Positions 1-5,623 of a stretch of 6,221 bases of DNA are shown in pieces. The stretch comes from UBA7672 sp034439955. GTDB taxonomy: Bacteria > Pseudomonadota > Alphaproteobacteria > Caulobacterales > Hyphomonadaceae. The position numbers were made by a program, and so were the translations under genes. Where the stretch lies: contig JAWXBJ010000153.1 in assembly GCA_034439955.1 (NCBI GenBank), positions 1 to 6,221 on the forward strand, read 5' to 3'. A model generated the notes under the pieces. The model was not told the origin of the DNA. It did no database searches and saw nothing but the letters and a program-made list of their open reading frames with translations. Positions within the stretch are counted from its first letter, which is position 1, and the number at the start of each line of letters is the position of its first letter.

Positions 1-200
1 TCAGATCAGTCTTCCGGTTTATGACCGGTTAACCCCAACATCTTGGGCTACATGGCTTTTTTGGAGCTTGGTGGACTCAAGAATCGCGGTAACTTTTACG
101 AATCAACTGCCGGGGGCAGCAGGAATCATTAACTAATTCGCGGCCTAATGTGGTGGTTAACGTAGCCATTCACATGGCGCGAACGATTCGGGAGAGCCTG
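1..200 (+). promoter_or_regulatory. ctrA upstream control region with five GANTC sites
   Basis: Seen: this stretch is more A+T-rich than the genes around it and holds five GANTC sites, at 74-78 (GACTC), 81-85, 100-104, 123-127 (all GAATC) and 185-189 (GATTC). About 0.8 would be expected in 200 bp at even base composition. It also has TTAA motifs at 29-32, 129-132 and 157-160, direct CCGGTT repeats at 14-19 and 25-30, and short inverted repeats at 34-47 and 107-119. Known: in Caulobacter, ctrA promoter P1 is silenced by full CcrM methylation at a GANTC and activated through GcrA, while P2 is controlled by CtrA itself. Inferred: the same cell-cycle control acts here. I cannot place -35/-10 elements with confidence, and an upstream gene may lie just outside the left edge. 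Confidence 0.7.
145..160 (-). promoter_or_regulatory. candidate degenerate CtrA box upstream of ctrA
   Basis: Read on the minus strand this is TTAACCACCACATTAG, a good left half-site (TTAACC) and a weak right half (TTAG) with 8 bp between, where the CtrA consensus is TTAA-N7-TTAA. A further TTAAC half-site lies at 129-133. It ends 40 bp before the ctrA start, a plausible place for autoregulation. The spacing and the mismatch make it a weak match. Confidence 0.35.
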
Positions 201-902
<702 letters not shown>

Positions 903-933
903 CGCTGCCGACGGACACTTTGATCCAACAAAG

Positions 934-967
934 AGAGGGCGGAACGCAAGTTCCGCCCTTTCGCTTT
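934..967 (+). terminator. intrinsic terminator of ctrA
   Basis: A perfect 10-bp stem (936-945 with 950-959) closes a GCAA tetraloop (946-949) of the stable GNRA type. A short T-rich tract broken by CGC follows (959-967). It starts 32 bp after the ctrA stop and lies between the convergent ctrA and DUF4112 genes. The T tract is imperfect in either direction, but fits ctrA better. Confidence 0.8.
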
Positions 968-1101
968 CTGAATTTGTCGGCGCCGCTGGTCCGCTCGGTG
1001 AATGCTCGGGGCAGCCCGCACACGTCAAGCTCGGGCCCCATCACGCCCATTTTTCTTCCCGGGACGGGTGCAGTATTGGGCGCGGCTGAACCGCAAGGCG
1101 C

Positions 1102-1482
1102 CTAGGCCGCCCGGATCGCCTCGCGGTTGACTTCCCGCAACTCGCCCGCGCGCCGTTCCAGATCGGCGATCAGCAGGCGCACGTTCTTGGTGTTCGACCG
1201 GAACGCCACGTCGAAGACATCCCCCAGCACCGGCACCGCGCCTACGCCGGCGTCGACCGCCAGGTTCAACATCATCCGCGCCATCGTCCAGCGGCGGGCG
1301 CCGAGGCGGCGCGCCTCGAACACGAGATAGAGCCCGAAGGCGGCGGTCACGGCGTCGCCCACAACTGGAACAAGGCCCACAATCCCGTCGAGACCGAACT
1401 TGACGCCGAGAACCGAGAACTGCCTGTCGAGCCGCTGTTCAAGCCGTTTGAGACGGGCGACGTCATCGCACTTGTTGGGCAT
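1102..1482 (-). CDS. DUF4112 domain-containing protein
   Basis: 126-residue protein that matches the DUF4112 family by eye; its function is unknown. After a basic N-terminal segment (LKRLEQRLDR, 11-20) there are two related hydrophobic segments: residues 30-57 with GLVPVVGD (36-43) and 77-104 with GAVPVLGD (81-88). The second continues into a motif with Asn97 and Asn100 (FRSNTKN). This internal duplication suggests two membrane-associated hairpins rather than an enzyme active site. The start at 1482 was chosen because AGGAAG lies 4 nt upstream; the longer frame from 1527 has no good ribosome binding site. The gene faces ctrA across the terminator at 934-967, and a 196-bp gap without a gene separates it from the lipoprotein gene upstream, so co-transcription is uncertain. 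Confidence 0.85.
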   Translation of the reverse strand: MPNKCDDVARLKRLEQRLDRQFSVLGVKFGLDGIVGLVPVVGDAVTAAFGLYLVFEARRLGARRWTMARMMLNLAVDAGVGAVPVLGDVFDVAFRSNTKNVRLLIADLERRAGELREVNREAIRAA

Positions 1483-1678
1483 TCTGCTTCCTAAATGCGC
1501 CCCACCCTGAGATGTAGAGCCATACAACGCGCGCCCTTAACGAAAGTTCACCTTGCCGGACACGGACGAGGCAGCGGAGTTAGGCTTTTTCGACCGGCCC
1601 AGCAAGTGCGCCCCTGAATGCTCGGCTTCTCCTCGGCTTGGGCTGTTTGCCGCACCTCGAAGCCCCCCGGCTGGACGG

Positions 1679-2896
1679 CTACTCGACGCGCTGGGAACCA
1701 CAGCCGGACGGCGCGCTTACCGGATTGCAGCGGGCCGTCGATCCGTCAGGTAGGGCTGCCGAATAGCCCGTGCCGAAACGCTCCTCCACCCACTGATAAT
1801 CCGTCGAGATGTATTGCGCGCCCGAGGCCAGCGCCGCCTCCAGCCTCGTGCGGTCTCCCGCCCTCGCCTCGCGCGTGTCGGCGTCGGCGCGCGTGCGCAC
1901 CAGAAATCCCTGCCTGACCCGTTCCTGGATAAGCGCCTGATCCTTCAAGGGATCGTTCATGGTGAAGTAGGCGGCCTCTGGCGCCTCGGGATCCGTATTG
2001 ATGAAAGCCAGCCGACCCTCCAGCGAAGGATGACCCTCCGCATAGGGCGCGGTGGCTTTGGCCGAAAGGTCGATCGCGAAGATTACGCGCCCGCGCGCCT
2101 CGCCGAGCTTGGGCCAGCCGCCGTTCACCACCGCCTCGCGCAGGGTTGCCGACTTGCCCCTCACATCGTCCGGGGTGATGATCTTCTCGACCGGCAGCAC
2201 GCTGCGGATTTCCGCGTCCATCCTTTCATACGCCTCCTGGCCCCAGGGCAGCACCTTGGCGGCGCCGGGCCAGGAAATGCCGGACGATTTCGGATTGATC
2301 ATCAGCAGGATCGGCGAGTGTTCCGGGTGTGCGTCCGACCAGTCCTTCACCTGCTTGAGACAGTCGGTGAACAGCAGACAGTGCGACCGGTAGTCGATGT
2401 CCGCCGCGTGGATCACCTTGATCCCCGGCTGTTTCATCACCGAGAGATCATAATCGGGAACGGCGACGCCCCGCTCCGCCAGCATCTTGCGCGCCAGCGG
2501 CTCTGCGAAAAGCCCGCCCTCGGGATCGTCCGACGGGTCGAACTCGAATTGCCGCGCGCCCTTGTCCAGCTGCTCGGCGAGTGGCCGATGGGAATAATCC
2601 AGCGACAGCGCCGAATTCGCGTTGCGCTCGGCGATGAGGGCGAGTTCCGCCTCGGGGATGGCCGTCTTGTAGCTGTTGTGCGAACCAATCGCCTGGACCT
2701 GGTCGAGACGCACATTTGCGTCGATCCATTGCGCCCCGCACCCTGCGAGACCCGTTTCGGCGTCCGCCGCGCTCGGCGCATCCAGACTGCAGGTTTGCGC
2801 TGCGGCGGACTCGACCGGCGCCCGGTCAGGACCGGAACATCCCCAGCCCGCAAGAGCCGCCAGCATCACCCCCGCCAGACCCGTCGAACGATGCAT
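1679..2896 (-). CDS. predicted lipoprotein, Ca2+-dependent phosphoinositide phospholipase C-like
   Basis: 405-residue protein resembling the bacterial PI-PLC-C1 family (calcium-dependent PLC-like, TIM-barrel phosphodiesterases). The N-terminus MHRSTG, a hydrophobic run and Cys20 (AGWGC) look like a lipoprotein signal peptide, although Gly/Trp at -3/-2 make a poor lipobox. The catalytic core has AIGSHNSYK (69-77, His73 as likely catalytic base), GARQFEFDPS (113-122, E118 and D120 as likely metal ligands) and VIHAADIDYRSHC (161-173, His163 as likely second catalytic His). QYISTDY (361-367) lies near the C-terminal end of the barrel. Several Cys (173, 179, 390, 399) fit disulfides in an exported protein. 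The start at 2896 is set by GGAGGGAGG 5 nt upstream; an ATG at 2929 would precede that site. The real substrate could be a bacterial or environmental phospholipid; inositol lipid specificity is not shown by the sequence. Confidence 0.82.
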   Translation of the reverse strand: MHRSTGLAGVMLAALAGWGCSGPDRAPVESAAAQTCSLDAPSAADAETGLAGCGAQWIDANVRLDQVQAIGSHNSYKTAIPEAELALIAERNANSALSLDYSHRPLAEQLDKGARQFEFDPSDDPEGGLFAEPLARKMLAERGVAVPDYDLSVMKQPGIKVIHAADIDYRSHCLLFTDCLKQVKDWSDAHPEHSPILLMINPKSSGISWPGAAKVLPWGQEAYERMDAEIRSVLPVEKIITPDDVRGKSATLREAVVNGGWPKLGEARGRVIFAIDLSAKATAPYAEGHPSLEGRLAFINTDPEAPEAAYFTMNDPLKDQALIQERVRQGFLVRTRADADTREARAGDRTRLEAALASGAQYISTDYQWVEERFGTGYSAALPDGSTARCNPVSAPSGCGSQRVE

Positions 2897-2997
2897 TGAG
2901 ACCTCCCTCCAGGCTCGCGACCCTTGCATAAGGACGCGTACCTTTGTTTCGCCGATTTTGAACCGGCTTCTTCACGAAACGCTAGCCCCGGTTTCGC

Positions 2998-3306
2998 TCA
3001 GTTCCATGACACTCCCCCCTCTGGCATGCCGGCGACAGGGCGGGTCGTCACATGAAGCTCAAAGCCGGCGATCATCGGGTGGCCCTTGGCGATCGCATCC
3101 CGCACGGACGGCAATTGCAATGAACCCTTGTGGCTGGCTTCGCTGTCCCAGATTTCGGTGATCCAGATCATGTCGGCGTCGCCAATGTCCTCGGCGACCA
3201 CATAGCTGATGCAGCCAGGCATGCATTGGGTCCCGGCCGCGAGGATTGCGATCAGTTCGCCGCGCCTGCCAGGCATCGAGCGCATCTTGCCGATAAGTCC
3301 GAACAT
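2998..3306 (-). CDS. putative quinol monooxygenase, ABM (antibiotic biosynthesis monooxygenase) domain
   Basis: 102-residue protein of the dimeric alpha-beta barrel ABM/YgiN type, expected to be a small cytosolic dimer. Seen: N-terminal strand MFGLIGKMR, a helix with GELIAIL (16-22), the strand CISYVVAED (32-40), then IWITEIWDSEASHKGSLQ (47-64). That last segment, with Trp48, Trp53 and His59, is the most recognisable part of the family. The final strand is FELHVTTRPV (82-91). Known members include cofactor-free quinol monooxygenases and stress-related proteins of unknown substrate, so the reaction is a family-level guess. GAGGA lies 7 nt before the ATG. The lipoprotein gene starts 101 bp downstream on the same strand with its own strong ribosome binding site; I see no convincing terminator between them. 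Confidence 0.85.
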   Translation of the reverse strand: MFGLIGKMRSMPGRRGELIAILAAGTQCMPGCISYVVAEDIGDADMIWITEIWDSEASHKGSLQLPSVRDAIAKGHPMIAGFELHVTTRPVAGMPEGGVSWN

Positions 3307-3335
3307 GGAAAAGTCCTCGTGCGCCGCGCGCGCGC

Positions 3336-3441
3336 CTAGAGCCTGATGCTATAGACCTGGATCAGGTCGATCGCTGAAATCAGTCTCTACACCAATGAAC
3401 CTAGAGCAACGTTCTTCGATCGATCAGGATCGGCTGGCTCC
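3336..3441 (+). repeat. intergenic repeat, copy 1 (CTAGAGC element)
   Basis: Diverged copy of an element whose other copy is at 5458-5566 in opposite orientation. In this orientation it runs CTAGAGCC (3336-3343), a variable part, CTACAC (3387-3392), TGA, TAGAGC (3402-3407), then a hairpin. In the hairpin GAGC (3404-3407) pairs with GCTC (3437-3440), and inner CGATC (3417-3421) pairs with GATCG (3428-3432). The reverse complement of copy 2 has the same order: CTAGAGCC, CTACAC, TGA, TAGAGCA and a nested hairpin with CGATCAAA. Minor hairpins (CTAGAGC/GCTATAG at 3336-3354, ACCTG/CAGGT at 3355-3367) lie in the variable part. It sits directly behind the cheR stop and could help end that transcript. 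Confidence 0.55.
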
Positions 3442-3460
3442 AGATCGACCGGAGGTTGGT

Positions 3461-4288
3461 CTAGGCCGCCCGCGCGGCATTCTGCGCGAGCCTGTAGAGG
3501 CCGCGGCGTTCGTGCGAGGCCTCGAACGCCGTGCTGTGGCCGACGACAGTCTCGGTCGCGCCCAGCACCAGATAGCCCCCAGGCGCCATTTGCTCGGCGA
3601 TCTTGTTGAGCACGTCGCTTCGCGTCGCCGCGTCGAAATAGGTCAGCACGTTGCGGCAGAAAACGATATCGACCTTTCCGACGGCGCTCAGGGCGTCAAG
3701 CAGGTTGAGCTTTCGGAACGTCACCTGGAGCCGCAGGCGTTCCGAGATCCGCCACTGGTCGTCATGCTGGGTGAAGTAGTGCATCAGCATCTGGATCGGC
3801 AGGCCGCGCTGAACCTCGAACTGGGTGTAAAGCCCTGCCCGCGCTTTCTCCAGCGCCCGGTCCGACAGGTCTGTCGCCACGATTTCCACGGGCACGCCGC
3901 CGGTCAGCATCGGCTGCTGGTCTAGCATCATGGCGATCGAATACGGTTCCTGCCCCGTCGAACAGCCGGCGCTCCAGAGCCGTATCCGTCCGCCGCGCCG
4001 CGCCGCCGCGAGAGCCGGCAGCACAGCCTCCCTGAGATGCTCGAACGGCGTCTTGTCGCGAAAGAAATGCGTCTCGCCGGTCGTCAGCACGTCGATTACC
4101 TGCGCGATAAGTCGCTCCTCGCGGCGCGACCGGATGACATGAACGAGATCGTCGATCGACGGCAGCCCTTCCTTGCGCGCGAGCGGGGCGAGCCGGCTCT
4201 CGAGCAGATAGGTCTTGTCGGGCGTCATCACGATGCCTGCACGCCTCTTGATGAGGCCGGAGACAAACTCGAAATCCTGGCTGTTCAC
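3461..4288 (-). CDS. cheR: CheR-type protein-glutamate O-methyltransferase
   Basis: 275-residue SAM-dependent methyltransferase of the CheR family, which esterifies glutamates on chemoreceptors in adaptation. The N-terminal helical CheR domain is at about 1-75 and ends in LTTGETHFFRD (68-78), the family's TTNETxFFR motif. The methyltransferase domain follows, with LWSAGCSTGQEPYSIAM (104-120) as SAM-binding loop, ATDLSD (138-143, Asp140 expected to contact SAM) and FCRNVLTYFD (210-219). Length is normal for a single-domain CheR with no C-terminal tethering or TPR part. Translation probably starts at GTG 4288, with GGAGA 6 nt upstream; the next Met (residue 21) would cut into the domain. It is the last gene of the chpT-cheY-cheR operon, 22 bp behind the receiver gene. 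No receptor, cheA, cheW or cheB is in the window, so its substrate is open. Confidence 0.93.
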   Translation of the reverse strand: MNSQDFEFVSGLIKRRAGIVMTPDKTYLLESRLAPLARKEGLPSIDDLVHVIRSRREERLIAQVIDVLTTGETHFFRDKTPFEHLREAVLPALAAARRGGRIRLWSAGCSTGQEPYSIAMMLDQQPMLTGGVPVEIVATDLSDRALEKARAGLYTQFEVQRGLPIQMLMHYFTQHDDQWRISERLRLQVTFRKLNLLDALSAVGKVDIVFCRNVLTYFDAATRSDVLNKIAEQMAPGGYLVLGATETVVGHSTAFEASHERRGLYRLAQNAARAA

Positions 4289-4310
4289 GAGGCGTCTCCG
4301 TCCACCGATT

Positions 4311-4676
4311 CTAGACCAGGCCGACTTCCGCGAATTTGGATTCGATGATCTCGGAGTCGAACGGCTTCATGATGTATTCGTTGGCGCCGGAACGCATCGC
4401 CTCGGCGATGTGGGCCATGTCGTTTTCAGTCGTGCAGAAAACCACAACAGGCCGGTCGCCGCCGGGCTCGCGCCGAAGCGCCCGAAGAAAGTCGATGCCG
4501 TTCATGACTGGCATGTTCCAGTCGAGCAGAACGGCGTCGGGCATGGCTTTCCGGCAGGCGTCCAGCGCCTGCTGACCGTCCGCAGCTTCGTCGGTTGCAA
4601 AGCGCAGATCCTCGATGATCCGGCGAGCGACCTTCCGGACCACGCGGGAATCGTCAACGATCAGACAGCGTTTCAT
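4311..4676 (-). CDS. CheY-like single-domain response regulator
   Basis: 121-residue stand-alone receiver with no output domain. The phosphorylation site is complete: Asp8/Asp9 in LIVDDS, phosphoacceptor Asp52 in LLDWNMPVMNG, Thr82/Thr83 in FCTTEND, Tyr101 at the switch position and Lys104 in IMKPFD. It is clearly not CpdR-like in its C-terminal half. The start at 4676 gives MKRCLIVDD and follows GAGAGGG with a 6-nt spacer; an upstream in-frame Met at 4736 would add an unrelated Ser-rich stretch. It lies between chpT (95-bp gap) and cheR (22-bp gap) on the same strand. This suggests phosphorylation by ChpT or by a chemotaxis kinase encoded elsewhere; which one is inference. Receivers of this sequence type next to chpT seem, from memory, to recur in alphaproteobacteria. 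Confidence 0.92.
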   Translation of the reverse strand: MKRCLIVDDSRVVRKVARRIIEDLRFATDEAADGQQALDACRKAMPDAVLLDWNMPVMNGIDFLRALRREPGGDRPVVVFCTTENDMAHIAEAMRSGANEYIMKPFDSEIIESKFAEVGLV

Positions 4677-4762
4677 GGCCGACCCTCTCGATTTTGAGGA
4701 CGAGGAAGCACGCAGAGGGTTAAGATTTCGCTGCAAATCGTGAAGACTTGGTCAATGTCCGG

Positions 4763-4778
4763 CGTCTGGACTCAGACG
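4763..4778 (-). other. small hairpin across the chpT stop codon
   Basis: A perfect 6-bp inverted repeat (CGTCTG at 4763-4768, CAGACG at 4773-4778) with loop GACT covers the chpT stop codon (4772-4774). A second, overlapping option pairs 4757-4760 with 4768-4771. No T tract follows on the minus strand, so it is not a normal terminator; it might slow ribosomes or alter mRNA stability between chpT and the receiver gene, or be chance. Confidence 0.3.
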
Positions 4779-5416
4779 TCCGCCAGCGGTCCGCGCGCTG
4801 TCAGGGTCGATTGGCCGGTCCCTGAATGCATCACCAGCGCAAAGCCGATTTCGTCGGCCAGGACGCGCGCGAAGTAAGGCTGGATCGTGCCGCCATTCCA
4901 GCCGTCGGCGGGCTCCCGGCCTTCGAGCGCTTCGAGCACCTGCGGCTTGATCGGCGAGAAGCGGCCCACCGCATCGACGGTAACGAGAAGTTCGTTGTCG
5001 GCTTCCCGGGCCGCGACCCGGCAAACACCCCTGGCCGCAGGATCCATCATGATGAGGGCCATGTTCATCAGAAGCCGCATCTGGCGATTTGAGATGCGCT
5101 GGGTTCCCACATTCCAGTCGAGCTCGGCCTTTCCCACCGAGGCGAAGAATTTCTTCAGCCGGTCCTCGGCGACGGGGACGCTGCACAGGTCGTCATTGAT
5201 CGCCTCCCCGCCCATGGCGAAGCGCAGCAGAATGACTTTCGCCTGCATCTTGGCGACGGCTTCGAGCACCGTGCGTTCATTGTTGCGGCGCGTCGCCTCG
5301 TCGAGTCCGGGCGTGAACAGCGTGTCTTCCATCATGGTGAGGGGCGTGAGCGGAGACGCCATGTCGTGGCAGATGCGCGAGGCCACATAGGCCGCCAGTT
5401 TCGACGCGTCCATCAT
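4772..5416 (-). CDS. chpT: histidine phosphotransferase ChpT
   Basis: 214-residue ChpT, the phosphotransferase that carries phosphate from the hybrid kinase CckA to CtrA and CpdR in Caulobacter. The helical dimerisation part has the H-box LAAYVASRICHDMASPL, with His17 followed by Asp as in other ChpT proteins, and a second helix VAKMQAKVILLRFAMGG (about 54-70). A degenerate kinase-like C-terminal domain (about 75-210) lacks clear N, G1 and G2 ATP-binding boxes, as known for ChpT. The start is ambiguous: GTG 5419, ATG 5416 and ATG 5413 are consecutive and in frame. GGGAGGAG at 5425-5432 sits 5, 8 and 11 nt before them; I chose ATG 5416. It is the first gene of an operon with the CheY-like receiver and cheR, and ctrA is about 3.9 kb away. 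Confidence 0.93.
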   Translation of the reverse strand: MMDASKLAAYVASRICHDMASPLTPLTMMEDTLFTPGLDEATRRNNERTVLEAVAKMQAKVILLRFAMGGEAINDDLCSVPVAEDRLKKFFASVGKAELDWNVGTQRISNRQMRLLMNMALIMMDPAARGVCRVAAREADNELLVTVDAVGRFSPIKPQVLEALEGREPADGWNGGTIQPYFARVLADEIGFALVMHSGTGQSTLTARGPLADV

Positions 5417-5457
5417 CACTCGATCTCCTCCCGAAAGCGGCCGAACCGAGCGTGCAG

Positions 5458-5566
5458 GCTAGAGCATCCTTCGATCAAAATGAATCAGTTTGATCGAGGA
5501 AAGATGCTCTATCTCAAAAGTGTAGGGCAACTTGTTGCGTCCAGACGGACGAGAGGTGGCTCTAGC
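5458..5566 (-). repeat. intergenic repeat, copy 2 (CTAGAGC element) with inverted ends
   Basis: A 109-bp element bounded by perfect 8-bp inverted ends, GCTAGAGC (5458-5465) and GCTCTAGC (5559-5566). It contains a strong nested hairpin: TAGAGCAT (5460-5467) pairs with ATGCTCTA (5504-5511), and CGATCAAA (5472-5479) pairs with TTTGATCG (5489-5496). Two small hairpins follow: GCAAC/GTTGC at 5527-5538 and CGTCC/GGACG at 5538-5551. It is inverted relative to copy 1 at 3336-3441. Short palindromic elements beginning CTAGAGCA are common between genes in alphaproteobacteria. It ends 42 bp upstream of the chosen chpT start, so it may overlap the chpT promoter; its loop also holds one GANTC site (5482-5486). 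Confidence 0.7.
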
Positions 5567-5593
5567 TGATTTGCCGCGCGCGTCCCAAGCCGA

Positions 5594-5605
5594 ATTCGCG
5601 CGAAT
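5594..5605. repeat. 12-bp perfect palindrome behind the methyltransferase gene
   Basis: ATTCGCGCGAAT is a perfect palindrome 18 bp past the methyltransferase stop codon. It could be a protein binding site or a very short hairpin; there is no T tract after it, and chance is possible. Confidence 0.25.
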
Positions 5606-5623
5606 GGCCGGAAGTTTCCTGCC

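Noticed and set aside
34..62. Possible terminator of an upstream gene (CCCAA/TTGGG hairpin then six T)
   Set aside because: The stem is only 5 bp and the T run (57-62) begins 9 nt after it, too far for a standard intrinsic terminator.
2..136. Open frame at the left edge on the plus strand, possibly the tail of an upstream gene
   Set aside because: About 44 codons with no visible start, unusual composition (several Trp), lower G+C and overlap with regulatory motifs; a gene tail cannot be excluded without the sequence to the left.
1079..1102. GGCGC/GCGCC inverted repeat at the end of the DUF4112 gene
   Set aside because: A short stem with a 14-nt loop and no T tract on the minus strand; such G+C repeats are expected by chance here.
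1553..1753. Small plus-strand frame in the gap between DUF4112 and the PLC-like gene
   Set aside because: It has no convincing ribosome binding site, runs into the complement of the PLC-like gene, and its Arg/Pro/Ala-rich sequence is typical of a shadow frame.
1814..2899. 361-residue open frame on the plus strand
   Set aside because: It is the complement of the PLC-like gene, which has a signal peptide, catalytic motifs and a strong ribosome binding site; this frame is rich in Arg, Pro and His and resembles no family.
2975..2996. CGAAAC/GTTTCG inverted repeat behind the ABM gene
   Set aside because: Six pairs with a 10-nt loop and no T tract; too weak to call a terminator.
3395..3925. 176-residue open frame on the plus strand
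   Set aside because: It is antisense to the cheR coding region, and its sequence does not look like a folded protein family.
4311..4676. Considered whether the receiver is CpdR or DivK
   Set aside because: The DWNMPVMNG and FCTTENDMAH segments and the C-terminal half do not resemble what I know of CpdR or DivK; CheY-like is the safer call.
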